DNA of 64,000 bases from Spisula solida (Eukaryota; Mollusca; Bivalvia; Venerida; Mactridae), in contig OX365948.1 of NCBI GenBank assembly GCA_947247005.1, forward strand, positions 14,249,455 to 14,313,454, read 5' to 3'. The notes beneath the pieces are model-generated. The model saw only the letters and a list, made by a program, of their open reading frames with translations, had not been told where the DNA came from and made no database searches. A program made the position numbers and the translations under genes. Shown one piece after another: positions 23,327 through 34,963 of the stretch. The first letter of the stretch is position 1. Each line of letters begins with the position of its first letter.

Positions 23327-23904
23327 TTAATAATCACTAAACTTCATTTTCTGGTAAACATTATAGTTGCAGGTGTTTTACCACGTCACCTGTGGAAAGT
23401 ATGCTTTAATTCAGAAATATATAAAGTTCATTGTCTCCATATCAACACATGGAAGATTTTTGTTCAAGTATACCATTATTGAAATTCTATTACATTGTAT
23501 TTGGTTACCAACTTTTCTGGCTAACAATATTTCATAGAAATTGTATAAAGTATGGGTCGTATCCAGCCAACTACAAATGTTTTCAAGCCTTGCAGTTCTT
23601 AAATTTACCTGAACATTCGTTATTCAACAATTGTCTGTGCTTCAATCATGCAGCTTCCAGATGCCACCAAAGAACAATTAATAATTCATATCGGAAACAA
23701 ATTTTTCTAAAGCCGCAAATCGGTATGTAGAGTAGCCATATTTTAATGGGATCAGTGTGCAATGAAATTTATTGTTGGAACAGAAACTGTTAATGTTAGT
23801 ATTTATATTAATTAATATGTGTAGACTCAATCTGTATAATGGCATCTAAAGCATTTTGTTGGTGTTCACTTTAATACATGCACATATACCATCCTTGTTT
23901 GCAG
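23327..23904. other. Intronic sequence retained only in copy B
   Basis: No recognisable gene. The open frame at 23431-23730 has no splice or homology support. The equivalent was deleted in copy A together with the right part of the MITE. Confidence 0.4.
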
Positions 23905-25175
23905 GAAGTAAACTGTCCAAGATGTTTGGGTGTTTTAAGAATGTTGAAAAGCTTGAGAAGCACGCTTTGGAGGAATTGCAAGGTAAGTGATAAGTTTTAT
24001 CATACCCTGGAAAGAAAGTATTACGTTATACACACTGTTGGCTGTCTGTCTGTTAGTGCCAAATTCTGCTATGTTAATTGAGTTTATTTGTTAATTTACG
24101 ATCACCCAAAAAAACAGTTGATAACTGTTTGTAAAAAAAGCTCAGCAGAACACAATTCACAAGTTTTCAAGATGGCTACCATCTAAATTATCTTTATTTG
24201 ATTGCTATTAATATATCAAACTCCAAAACTGTTGTGTTCCATAATATTATGATACTGTTGTAGATTCTATTAGTTGTTCTGTCAACTTGATATGATACTG
24301 TAGATATTCCAACAGTTAAGCAGTGACCATGGTAAGATTGCTTGATTCTTGTTTAATTATGGAACAGGAATTGTTTATTTATGTCTTTTTGTTTTCAGGT
24401 TTTGAGAAACCATGCAGAGAGACAAGTGCACATGTTCATTTCCCGGAATCCTTTCTATATAGCTTGCTGGCATTTGGGTATATCATTAACATCCAAAAAC
24501 GGATGGGTATCAGATACTATTTAATGACTCTATTGCATTGACGGGATGTATATATGAGGCATGAGTACTGATACAATTTTGAGATCTCTTTCATAGCAAT
24601 AAACTCAGGGAGTTTTACTTCCTGTTTTTAATGATTTTATAATGAAGACGTTAGTACAGCTCTTGATTGGACAAGGGGATGATCTATGTTAAAAGACAGT
24701 ATATGGAAGTAACAAGTCATGCTTAGAAACAAGAAGAATAAGGAAGGCTTGAAGACAGTATATTGAACATGTTTAAAGAAGTTACAGGGCTGTTGAAATC
24801 ATGGTAAGCTATATACTGTCGGTCTCTATTGGCATTCGTGAGGACTTAATTCCATAGCCCAGAGCTGACTGTGTATTGCTTTTGTGCTAAGTCCAATAGA
24901 TATTTTAATTTGAGACAAAATGTTTTTTTGTGGTCACCATTTAAGTTTTTTATTGTAAAGTGATTTTTATTATGTTCAACTGTTAGATAAAATCAAAATA
25001 CAAAATAAATTCCTACTGACTAGTAAACTTTTCGTTGTCAGAATACATGTATATTGTTGAACTTATTTTACAGGTTAACCTTAAAGACATCGGTGAACCA
25101 TATACCTCCATGAATCTTCACAGTTTATGGAAGTTACAGTCCAGGCTTTATGAAGAGTATATTGTTTAAACTATG
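23905..25175 (+). pseudogene. Unassigned exon-like blocks of copy B
   Basis: Four blocks parallel those of copy A: 23905-23982, 24399-24477, 24660-24803 and 25074-25175. All keep canonical GT donors (CAAG/GTAAGT, TTTGG/GTATAT, AATCATG/GTAAGC, ACTATG/GTAAGC). The last has the same premature TAA as copy A, so that stop predates the A/B split. Product unknown. Confidence 0.4.
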
Positions 25176-25515
25176 GTAAGCTATATCCTGTAATTCACCC
25201 TATTATTTTGTGATTTTGAAGCTAGCTAGTCAACAGGGGTTCTACAAACCTGAAAACCCGGATTTGCTGCCCTAAAGAGAATGAACATTTATCCAAAAAA
25301 TAAGTTATTTGATAAAAAAATCAAAGAATTGAAAGTAATGGTCATTTCAAATTTCATAACTGGAAACAATTTCAGGATTGGGCATTTTGCCTCAGTAGGA
25401 ACCCTGACTCAAGTTATACAGGGATCAGTGTGATGATATACATAGTAGTTTCTTAGTATAGATATATAGATAGATATACATTATATTTGGTTTCAAATGC
25501 TTCATATATTTACAG

Positions 25516-25647
25516 GTTATCCAGGTGAAAGAGGACCTCAAAGATTCATGGAACTAGTTGTTGTCCCAGTTATGGATACGTTTCCTGATCAACCTGGTCA
25601 ACGCCTTGCTCTACACTTCACAATGAGAGGAGACAGAAGAGAAAATG
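25516..25647 (+). pseudogene. Collagen-like exon with lost glycines, copy B
   Basis: 132 nt, acceptor TTTACAG, donor AATG/GTGAGT. It reads GYPGERGPQRFMELVVVP, then DTFPDQPGQRLALHFTMRGD. Only five of 14 Gly-X-Y triplets still start with Gly, the worst of the three copies. Shared changes (ELV, VMD, DQP, HFT, REN) were inherited from the common ancestor of all copies. Confidence 0.75.
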
Positions 25648-26028
25648 GTGAGTCGTTGTGTCCGTTTATATTGTTTAATCATGCCTGTTTCTCTAATGTG
25701 CTAATAGCTAGCCCCCGCTAGCTCAGTTGGTAGAGAGCTGGATTATCACCAGACTAGACAGGTTATGTTCTACTTAGACATTGACTTCAGTAAATGACAA
25801 TGATAGCAACATCACTACCTAGTACTGGTTTGGTCTACAGTTCTAGGCTGCAAAGGTTTCCATAGTTTAGTGTTAACATTTATATGTTTTATTATAATAC
25901 ATGCCTAACTCTCAACAGCAAATATTTAATTAATTTAAATATAGACTTTTTTTAAAACGAACAAAATAATAATGACTGTATATGGGTTTTTTGGTCAAAA
26001 TTGTAGCAAATCATGGTCCTGATTGTAA

Positions 26029-26448
26029 GCGGATTTAGCTCAGTGGTAACGCGCTGGGCTGTCAATCCAGAGGTCGTGGGTTCAATCCCTGGCATCGGAA
26101 CTTGACATTTCTGAAATATTTATATTTCCCGCTATATCTGGCTGTGTGGTCTGCAAAATATCTAGAATTGCCAGGAAGCTGTGTAACGGTGCTATACACC
26201 GTGCACATTAAAAAACCAGACTGTCCATTCAAAATAAGAGCAGTGCCGGACATGCCTGTATCTAATGTCTTTCCCTTCAGGGGCATTCTCTCAGTCTGTC
26301 CCTCTGGTTAGATTATGCTGTATCTTCACTGGTAGAGGATGCACCTGTGCCCTTGTGGCTGCAACACAATTATGTATAGTGCCTTTGAACGTGCGTTCGC
26401 ATGAAAAGGGCGCTATATAAATCTGGTATATTTATTTATTTTATTTAT
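26029..26448 (+). mobile_element. tRNA-derived SINE
   Basis: The head (26029-26100) begins GCGGATTTAGCTCAGTGGTA (A box), has an anticodon arm whose loop reads CTGTCAA, i.e. a GTC (Asp-type) anticodon, and a B box GGGTTCAATCCC. The 5' and 3' acceptor strands are not complementary, so it is not a tRNA gene. The body contains GCTATACACCG and AGAGGATGCACCTG and ends GGGCGCTATATAAATCTGG with a TTTA-rich tail. A second copy lies at 35708-36125. Confidence 0.85.
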
Positions 26449-26481
26449 GTTATGATTGTGTGTTAATGTGCTATATTACAG

Positions 26482-26692
26482 GTCCACCTAGTCTGGATAG
26501 TTTACTGGGTTGGTATCAAACTGTCTCTGGTTACCTGGTGATGCTGATTGTCCCTGGTAGAGCTATAGATGCTACTAGTTACTTGTAACTGTGATGCACC
26601 TGAAGAAGATGGATTTGATGGACGACTGTTCGTTTTGTCCTGATTGTCTACCTGGTTTTTTTGTGGACAGCCTGATGAAGAAGGTTCGCCAG
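26482..26692 (+). pseudogene. Collagen-like exon with frameshift and stop
   Basis: From ATTACAG (26482) to CCAG/GTAAAT (26692). It reads GPPSLDSLLGWYQTVSGYLV, then hits TAA near 26587. In the +1 frame it resumes as CDAPEEDGFDGRLFVLS, a stop, and GQPDEEGSPG. DGFDGR, GQP and GSPG are typical collagen tripeptides. The 5' part recurs in copy C at 39199. Confidence 0.65.
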
Positions 26693-26744
26693 GTAAATTT
26701 AAAATGTAATTCCCATGTTGAAGCTGTTTTAAGCATCAGTTTTT

Positions 26745-27551
26745 ATGCTCCCTGAAGAAATTGTGAGGGAGAATATATTTGCCGAAGTGTTCGTCCATCC
26801 GTCTGTGTGTGCGTCCGTGCCACTTTCTGCTCAGATTTTAATAAAACTTTATGGATAGCTTCACTACCAAGTGGAGATGTGCTTATCGTCGGCACTTTCC
26901 GGTTCGCTGATTATTCACACAGTTTTGCCCCTTGGAAGATTTGCACTTTAACTATATACTAATTCTTGTTCAGGCTATTTCTTAAGAACCACTTCTCAGA
27001 TTTAAATAAAACGTCATGGATAGCTTCACAACCAATATCGTCGGCACATTCCTGTTCGCTGATTATTCACACAGATGGAAGATTTGCACTATAACTATAT
27101 ACTAAACTCTTGTCTGGGTCATTACTCAAACAGTATTAGAGATATCAATTTGAAATTTCATAGGCAAATCATAAGGTCTCTTTCAGAGGATGTGCTGTGC
27201 TCAAGAACCAAAACTGTTTTATGCATGTTTTTGGAGTTATTCTTGTGGGCCATAACTCAAACAGTATAAGAGACATCAATTTGAAACTTCGTAGCTGAAT
27301 AGATCTCATTGAGAGGGTGTTCTGTGCCCAAGAACCATAACTCTTTATTCTCTTTTTTGGAGTTGTTCCTTTTTGTAACTTTTCATAATTCTTGTCCTGG
27401 CCATAACTCAAAATAGTTTTGGATATATCTATTTAAAAATTCAATCTCATTAAGTTATAGTGCAGTGGCAAGAAGCAATAACTCTTTAATAGCATTTTTT
27501 CTGTGACAAACACCCCACGGAGAGCATCACCCGTCTCTGACAGCTCTTGTT
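26745..27551. mobile_element. Non-autonomous element with internal repeats
   Basis: Begins TGCTCCCTGAAG and ends near GAGAGCATCACCCGTC ... CAGCTCTTGTT. Inside, the motif ATAACTCAAACAGTAT...AGA.ATCAATTTGAAA recurs (near 27125, 27250 and, weaker, 27400). No protein. The style matches the other CTCTTGTT-ending elements in this window. The ends are not sharply defined. Confidence 0.5.
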
Positions 27552-27790
27552 AGAATGTTGTTTAAGTTATACTGATTTGTGTATTTCACCAAAATATTTG
27601 AGAAACAAGGCTATTTATTCTGCTGGTTACTTAGTAAATGAGGACATTGACTCAATTTAGCAGAAGACTACAATGATATTTTAATAATTGTGCAAGGTTT
27701 TCTTCATCAGTTGGAATACATCAGGAATATTGACTTCTTTGTGTTACAATGTATATGTAAGCTTATCGAGTTAAATTGAAATGTTTTCAG

Positions 27791-27901
27791 GTGACAAATC
27801 TGACCTAGCTCCTTGGCTTGAATTTGGAGTCGAAATGGTCAACCAGAAGAACCTTGTCCCCATGTTCCTGTTGTACAATGACTGCCTCAATGGACTACCA
27901 G
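27791..27901 (+). pseudogene. Collagen-like exon, decayed
   Basis: 111 nt, acceptor TTTTCAG, phase-1 split Gly codon at both ends (G/GT). It reads DKSDLAPWLEFGVEMVNQKN, then NDCLNGLPG. Its upstream partner exon ends SPG with the same phase. Only the flanking LNGLPG and the initial GDK look typical, so it is a heavily decayed exon. It supports the idea that a run of collagen exons, not a single one, has been degraded here. Confidence 0.5.
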
Positions 27902-27957
27902 GTAATATTGCAATATGGTCCTATTTTCATGAAATTATATATTGTTTGACATTTTTT

Positions 27958-28500
27958 ATCCCCCGCCAAAGGCGAGGGGATATGGTAATGGTAGGCGTCA
28001 TTCCGTCTGTCTGTCCGTCCGAACCTCTGTGTGCAACTCCTGCTACATTTCTTGAGGGATTTTGAACTAAAATTTACTAAAAATTGAATATAGCTTATAT
28101 GTACACGTCACTTGCAATTGACAGGGGGCTGATGGAGGTTAAGGTCACAGTTACTTAAAATAGATAAATTGTTTTTGCTCAATAACTTTAGTTAGGAATG
28201 CAATATCATGATGAATCTTATGTAGGTAGTAGCTTTTGTGAAGACAACATTTTGGGATAGAAGGTGGGACTGGTTGGATCAAGGTCAACGTTAACCTGGT
28301 TTTTATGTAATGTCTGCTTCTTGTTGTCTATATTTATTTTGTATGTAATAAATTTGGATATGGTAAGATATATTTTGTGAATATTTCAAACATTTCTCAT
28401 GGGATTGAAACCAAACTTTCACATAACTTATGATATAAAATTTATTTTTTGTATTCAATAATCTTTGGTACATGTACTATTATTTTCCCTTTGGCGGGGA
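27958..28500. mobile_element. MITE with CCCCGCCAAAGG termini
   Basis: Left end TCCCCCGCCAAAGG, right end CCTTTGGCGGGGA followed by TA: inverted termini of about 13 bp. About 540 bp with no coding capacity. Subterminal GTCTGTCTGTCCGTCCG is shared in style with other elements here (35.45, 38.70 kb). Confidence 0.7.
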
Positions 28501-29040
28501 TATGGCTGTCTGTGACTGCTTCTTGTTATTATGGAAATTCGAGATTGTTGACTGGCAGCCATCCTGGATTTATTAAATTTTGTATTGCGGTTGATATCTA
28601 TGACATTTCATTCGTTGGTATTTATGATGTGTAGTAGTGTATTTCATTATTTTTACTTCAAAATGGCAACTAGTCGACCATGTGGGTTTAAACTTGTAGG
28701 AAATATTTGCACATTTCGCTGGCTTAGAATTAGAACTCATACATCTTTGGAATCTGCATCTCAAGGCACTTCTTATGAGAAAATCCATAGTGGATATGTT
28801 GACCAAATTGAAGTTGAAAATTATTGATTTCCTTAAGTAAAGCATATCATCAGCATAAATCTGTAGGATCAATTTTAAGGGTTTTTCAAAAAAGTTTTTT
28901 CCACCTCTTATTACAATTATTTCCGGAATACAACCATAAATAGCTGGCATTTGGTCTAATTGGAGTGTATCCTTCATTGAACTGCTGGACCCAGTGGTGG
29001 ATCTGGTTATGTGTTAGGCAAAATGAAAGGCATTATTATA
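28501..29040. other. Intergenic or intronic, nothing recognised
   Basis: Open frames of 80-134 codons overlap on both strands at 28573-28977 but lack splice context, homology or codon bias that I can see. Confidence 0.4.
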
Positions 29041-30348
29041 CCCCCAGATACATAGTATATGGGGGCTATATTGGAGTCATGCTTGAGGATGGTTGGTTGG
29101 TTGGTTGGTTGGTCTGTTGGTTGGTTGGTTGGTCCGTACAAATTTGTCCGGACTATTTCTCTGTAACCATTGGTCGTATTTCATCGAAACTTTGCATGAC
29201 TGATCAGTACCAAGTCTAGTTGTGCATATCGTCGGCAGACTTCCCTAGGAATAATTTTAAGGGAGTTATGGCCCTTTATTTTTTTACACTTATAAAATTT
29301 GTCCGGACTATTTCTCTGTAACCATTGGTCGTATTTCATCGACACTTTGCATAACTGATCAGTACCAAGTCTAGTTGTGTATATCCTCGCCAGACTTCCG
29401 TCGGAATAATTTTAAGGGAGTTATGTCCCTTTATTTTTTTATACTTAAAAAATTTGTCCGGACTATTTCTCTGCAACCATTGGTCGTATTTCATCGAAAC
29501 TTTGCATGACTGATCAGTACCAAGTCTAGTTGTGCATATCGTCGGCAGACTTCCCTAGGAATAATTTTAAGGGAGTTATGTCCCTTTATTTTTTTACACT
29601 TATAAAATTTGTCCGGACTATTTCTCTGCAACCATTGGTCGTATTTCATCGAAACTTTGCATGACTGATCAGTACCAAGTCTAGTTGTGCATATCGTCGG
29701 CAGACTTCCCTAGGAATAATTTTAAGGGAGTTATGTCCCTTTATTTTTTTACACTTATAAAATTTGTCCGGACTATTTCTCTGCAACCATTGGTCATATT
29801 TCATCGAAACTTTGCATGACTGATCAGTACCAAGTCGAGTTGTGCATATCGTCGGCAGACTTCCGTCGGAATAATTTTAAGAGAGTAATGGCCCTTTATT
29901 TTTTTACACTTATAAAATTTGTCTGGACTATTTCTCTGTAACCATTGGTCGTATTTCATCGAAACTTTGCATGACTGATCAGTACCAAGTCTAGGTAGGC
30001 ATATTGTCGACAGACTTCCGTCGGAATAATTTTAAGGGAGTTATGGCCCTTTATATTTTTACACTTATAAATTTTGTGTGGGCTATTTCTCTGTAACCAT
30101 TTGTCGTAATTCATCGAAACTTTGCATGACTGATCAGTACCATGTCAAGTTGTGCTTATCGTCAGAAAATGTCTGTCGGATTGATTTTAAGGGAGTTATG
30201 GCCCTTTATATTTTACACTTTCATTTTAATGAAACTTTGTTTGAATGATCAGTACCAAGACTAGTTGTGCATATTGTCGGTACACATTGGTCAGATCAAT
30301 TTTAAGTCTAGTTGTGCATATCTGACTGTGTCAAGCAGTTTCTGGGGG
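29041..30348. mobile_element. MITE filled with a 155-bp tandem repeat
   Basis: Bounded by TA on both sides, with termini CCCCCAGATACATAG and (in reverse) CCCCCAGAAACTG. A GGTT run lies at 29092-29134. From 29141 the unit starting AATTTGTCCGGACTATTT repeats exactly every 155 bp: 29141, 29296, 29451, 29606, 29761, 29916, about 30071, then decays. Each unit carries TGATCAGTACCAAGTCTAG and GGGAGTTATGGCCCTTTA. No protein. Confidence 0.85.
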
Positions 30349-30383
30349 TATTCATCACATTCAGTGATATTTCTTGTTTAACA

Positions 30384-30548
30384 TTAACATCCAAAAATAG
30401 ACGGTTATCATTCAGGTTCTAATTCATGTCTCTATTGCATTTACAGCTCATGATTGGACTCCATGACCAGGACTGAGATGGAGGGCTAAGATGGAGATTG
30501 ACGTACATGGTGAAGATTTTGGATCCATTTTAAGGGGAGTTATTGCTT
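30384..30548 (+). repeat. Left duplicate of a collagen-region exon next to the satellite
   Basis: ACATCCAAAAATAGACGG, then TCATTCAGGTTCTAATTC and an ATTTACAG acceptor followed by CTCATGATTGGACTCCATG, are nearly repeated at 34785-34875 on the far side of the array. So the 174-bp array is bracketed by two copies of the same intron/exon border. Confidence 0.7.
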
Positions 30549-30549
30549 T

Positions 30550-33500
30550 TTTTTCATTTATTGTTTGTAGATAGTTTTCTTTGACGTGACAAGGCCGGAA
30601 ATCAAACCATTTTTATTTGGCATGGCGAGGCCAGATATCAAACCAGTTTTCCTGGCGTGACAAGACCAGGCATCAAACCAAGGACCGTAGTAGTTAGTTT
30701 TCTTAAGCATGGCAAGGCCGGAGATCGAACCAGGGCCCGTTGTAGATAGTTTTGTTTGTCGTGACAAGGCCGGGAATCAAACCATTTTTATTCGGCATGG
30801 CGAGGCAGGATATCAAACCAGTTTTCCTGGCAGGCAAGACCAGGCATCAAACCAAAGACCGTAGTAGTTAGTTTTCTTTAGCATGGCAAGGCCAGAGATC
30901 GAACCAGGGACCGTTGTAGATAGTTTTGTTTGTCGTGACAAGGCCGGGAATCAAACCATTTTTATTCGGCATGGCGAGGCTGGATATCAAACCAGTTTTC
31001 CTGGCGGAACAAGACCAGGCATCAAACCAAGGACCCTTGTAGTTAGTTTTCTTTAGCATGGCAAGGCTAGAGATCGAACCAGGGACCGCTGTAGATAGTT
31101 TTGTTTGTCGTGACAAGGCCGGGAATCAAACCATTTTTATTCGGCATGGCGAGGCAGGATATCAAACCAGTTTTCCTGGCAGGCAAGACCAGGCATCAAA
31201 CCAAGGACCGTAGTAGTTAGTTTTCTTTAGCATGGCAAGGCCGGAGACCGAACCAGGGACCGTTGTAGATAGGTTTGTTTGTCGCGACAAGGCCGGGAAT
31301 CAAACCATTTTTATTCGGCATGGCGAGGCCGGATATCAAACCAGTTTTCCTGGCAGGCAAGACCAGGCATCAAACCAAGGACCGTAGTAGTTAGTTTTCT
31401 TTAGCATGGCAAGGCCGGAGATCGAACCAGGGACCGTTGTAGATAGTTTTGTTTGTCGTGACAAGGCCGGGAATCAAACCATTTTTATTCGGCATGGCGA
31501 GTCCGGATATCAAACCAGTTTTCCTGGCAGGCAAGACCAGGCATCAAACCAAGGACCGTAGTAGTTAGTTTTCTTTAGCATGGCAAGGCCGGAGATCGAA
31601 CCAGGGACCGTTGTAGATAGTTTTGTTTGTCGTGACAAGGCCGGGAATCAAACCATTTTTATTCGGCATGGCGAGGCAGGATATCAAACCAGTTTTCCTG
31701 GCAGGCAAGACCAGGCATCAAACCAAGGACCGTAGTAGTTAGAATTCTTTAGCATGGCAAGGCCGTAGATCGAACCAGGGACCGTTGTAGATAGTTTTGT
31801 TTGTCGTGACAAGGCCGGGAATCAAACCATTTTTATTCGGCATGGCGAGGCAGGATATCAAACCAGTTTTCCTGGCAGGCAAGACCAGGCATCAAACCAA
31901 GGACCGTAGTGGTTAGTTTTCTTTGGCATGGCGAGGCCGGAGATTGAACCAGGAACCGGTGTAAATAGTTATGTTTGTCGTGACAAGGTCGGAGATCAAA
32001 CCAAAGACTGGTGTAGATAGTTTTCTTTGACATGGTGAGGCTGGGAATATAATAATATAATAATAATAATAATATAATAATATAATAATAATAATATAAT
32101 AATATAATATCATATAATAATATAATATCATTTAATATCATATAATATCATATAATATCATATAATATCATATAATATAATAATATAATATCATATAATA
32201 TCATATATATCATATAATATCATATAATATCATAATATAATAATATAATAATAATAATAATAATACTTATAATAATATAATAACAATATAATGAACCAAC
32301 AACCGTAGTAGTTAGTTTTCTTTAGCATGGCAAGGCCTGAGATCGAACCAGGGACCGTTGTAGATAGTTTTGTTTGTCGTGACAAGGCCGGGAATCAAAC
32401 CATTTTTATTCGGCATGGCGAGGCAGGATATCAAACCAGTTTTCCTGGCAGGCAAGACCAGGCATCAAACCAAGGACCGTAGTAGTTAGTTTTCTTTAGC
32501 ATGACAAGGCCGTAGATCGAACCAGGGACTGTTGTAGATAGTTTTGTTTGTCGTGACAAGGCCGGGAATCAAACCATTTTTATTCGGCATGGCGAGGCAG
32601 GATATCAAACCAGTTTTCCTGGCAGGCATGACCAGGCATCAAATCAAGGACCGTAGTAGTTAGTTTTCTTTAGCATGGCAAGGCCGGAGATCGAACCAGG
32701 GACAGTTGTAGATAGTTTTGTTTGTCGTGACAAGGCCGGGAATCAAACCATTTTTATTCGGCATGGCGAGGCAGGATATCAAACCAGTTTTCCTGGCAGG
32801 CAAGACCAGGCATCAAACCAAGGACCGTAGTAGTTAGTTTTCTTTAGCATGGCAAGGCCGTAGATCGAACCAGGGACCGTTGTAGATAGTTTTGATTGTC
32901 GTGACAAGGCCGGGAATCAAACCATTTTTATTCGGCATGGCGAGGCAGGATATCAAACCAGTTTTCCTGGCAGGCAAGACCAGGCATCAAATCAAGGACC
33001 GTAGTAGTTAGTTTTCTTTAGCATGGCAAGGCCGGAGATCGAACCAGGGACAGTTGTAGATAGTTTTGTTTGTCGTGACAAGGCCGGGAATCAAACCATT
33101 TTTATTCGGCATGGCAAGGCAGGATATCAAACCAGTTTTCCTGGCAGGCAAGACCAGGCATCAAACCAAGGACCGTAGTAGTTAGTTTTCTTTAGCATGG
33201 CAAGGCCGGAGATCGAACCAGGGCCCATTGTAGATAGTTTTGTTTGTCGTGACAAAGCCGGGAATCAAACCATTTTTATTCGGCATGGCGAGGCCAGATA
33301 TCAAACCAGTTTTCCTGGCAGGCAAGACCAGGCATCAAACCAAGGACCGTAGTAGTTAGTTTTCTTAAGCATGGCAAGGCCGGAGATCGAACCAGGGACC
33401 GTTGTGGATAGTTTTGTTTGTCGTGACAAGGCCGGGACTCAAACCATTTTTATTCGGCATGGCGAGGCAGGATATTAAACCAGTTTTCCTGGCAGGCAAG

Positions 33501-34757
33501 ACCAGGCATCAAACCAAGGACCGTAGTAGTTAGTTTTCTTTAGCATGGCAAGGCCGTAGATCGAACCAGGGACCGTTGTAGATAGTTTTGTTTGTTATGA
33601 CAAGGCCGGGAATCAAACCATTTTTATTCGGCATGGCGAGGCAGGATATCAAACCAGTTTTCCTGGCAGGCAAGACCAGGCATCAAACCAAAGACCGTAG
33701 TAGTTAGTTTTCTTTAGCATGGCATGGCCAGAGATCGAACCAGGGACCGTTGTAGATAGTTTTGTTTGTCGTGACAAGGCCGGGAATCAAACCATTTTTA
33801 TTCGGCATGGCGAGGCAGGATATCAAACCAGTTTTCCTGGCAGGCAAGACCAGGCATCAAACCCAGGACCGTAGTAGTTAGTTTTCTTTAGCATGGCAAG
33901 GCTGGAGATCGAACCAGGGACCGTTGTAGAAAGTTTTGTTTGTCGTGACAAGGCCGGGAATCAAATCATTTTTATTCGGCATGGCGAGGCAGGATATCAA
34001 ACCAGTTTTCCTGGCAGGCAAGACCAGGCTTCAAACCAAAGACCGTAGTAGTTAGTTTTCTTTAGCATGGCAAGGCCAGAGATCGAACCAGGGACCGTTG
34101 TAGAAAGTTTTGTTTGTCGTGACAAGGCCGGGAATCAAACCATTTTTATTCGGCATGGCGAGGCAGGATATCAAACCAGTTTTCCTGGCAGGCAAGACCA
34201 GGCATCAAACCAAGGACCGTAGTAGTTAGTTTTCTTTAGCATGGCAAGGCTGGAGATCGAACCAGGGACCGTTGTAGAAAGTTTTGTTTGTCGTGACAAG
34301 GCCAGGAATCAAACCATTTTTATTCGGCATGGCGAGGCAGGATATCAAACCAGTTTTCCTGGCAGGCAAGACCAGGCATCAAACCAAAGACCGTAGTAGT
34401 TAGTTTTCTTTAGCATGGCAAGGCCAGAGATCGAACCAGGGACCGTTGTAGATAGTTTTGTTTGTCGTGACAAGGCCGGAAATCAAACCATTTTTATTCG
34501 GCATGGCGAGGCAGGATATCAAACCAGTTTTCCTGGCAGGCAAGACCAGGCATTAAATCAAGGACCGTAGTAGTTAGTTTTCTTTAGCATGGCAAGGCCG
34601 GAGATCGAACCAGGGACCGTTGCAGATAGTTTTGTTTGTCATGACAAGGCCGGGAATCAAACCATTTTTATTCGGCATGGCGAGGCAGGATATCAAACCA
34701 GTTTTCCTGGCAGGCAAGACCAGGCATCAAACCAAGGACCGTAGTAGTTAGTTAGTA
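30550..34757. repeat. 174-bp satellite array, about 22-23 units
   Basis: The marker GTAGTAGTTAG recurs at 30687, 30861, 31036, 31210, 31384, 31558, 31732 and 31906. After an AT-rich break it runs from 32305 to 34741, fourteen periods of exactly 174 bp. Each unit is made of four diverged sub-units of about 40-47 bp, each holding a version of GGCAAGGCCGGAGATCGAAC. On the minus strand these read GGTTCGATCTCC, GGTTTGATTCCC, GGTTTGATATCC and GGTTTGATGCCT, like a Pol III B box. The array ends at GGGATTCGAACCAG, an even better B box in reverse. Short open frames on the minus strand are by-products. Confidence 0.95.
32044..32292. repeat. AT-rich microsatellite interrupting the satellite
   Basis: About 250 bp of TAATAATA and ATATCATATA repeats interrupts the 174-bp array. 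The phase of the satellite is not preserved across it, so it replaced or was added within a unit. Confidence 0.9.
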
Positions 34758-34847
34758 GTATGATGCGGCCCGGGATTCGAACCAGTAACATCCAAAAACA
34801 GACAGTTTTCATTCAGGTTCTAATTCATGTCTCTATTGCAATTACAG

Positions 34848-34963
34848 CTCTTGATTGGAGTCCATGGCGAAGATTGAGTTGAACCATGATGATGTGGGAC
34901 TTGTGTACCATGATGAAGTGAGGATGGAGGAGTCTATTGAAGTGATAGGATTGTTGAAATCAT
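34848..34963 (+). pseudogene. Possible collagen-derived exon, copy C
   Basis: From ATTACAG to AATCATG/GTAAAC. From ATG at 34864 it reads MAKIELNHDDVGLVYHDEV, then MEESIEVIGLL. Read as triplets AKI ELN HDD VGL VYH DEV, eight of 11 first codons are one base from a glycine codon and one still is glycine. This is suggestive, not conclusive. No frame is open across the whole block. The copy A and B equivalents are more decayed. Confidence 0.35.

Larger units (their letters stand above)
18609..25880. repeat. Segmental duplicate (copy B) of the 3.77-17.1 kb region
   Basis: Homology with copy A starts near 18609 (GCTTGTTCATTATAGTTTAG, matching about 3785) and runs through all ASCC2-like exons and the collagen-like exon at 25516-25647, to about 25870. 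Copy B lacks four things found in A: the LINE at 3.9-6.6 kb, the 1.5-kb intron-3 insert with its foldback, exon 4, and the 2.7-kb Tigger plus LINE block at 13.9-16.7 kb. Copy B has a full 766-bp MITE and 23.33-23.80 kb sequence that A has lost. Confidence 0.92.

Noticed and set aside
26029..26100. tRNA-Asp gene (GTC anticodon, A and B boxes)
   Set aside because: The acceptor strands are not complementary, and the sequence continues into a conserved 350-bp body shared with 35708-36125, so it is a SINE head.
31833..32141. Tyr/Ile-rich minus-strand open frame of 102 codons
   Set aside because: It is produced by the TAATAATA microsatellite plus satellite sequence; not a protein.
30550..34757. 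CRISPR-like array
   Set aside because: The units are contiguous 174-bp satellites with no unique spacers, in a spliceosomal-intron genome.
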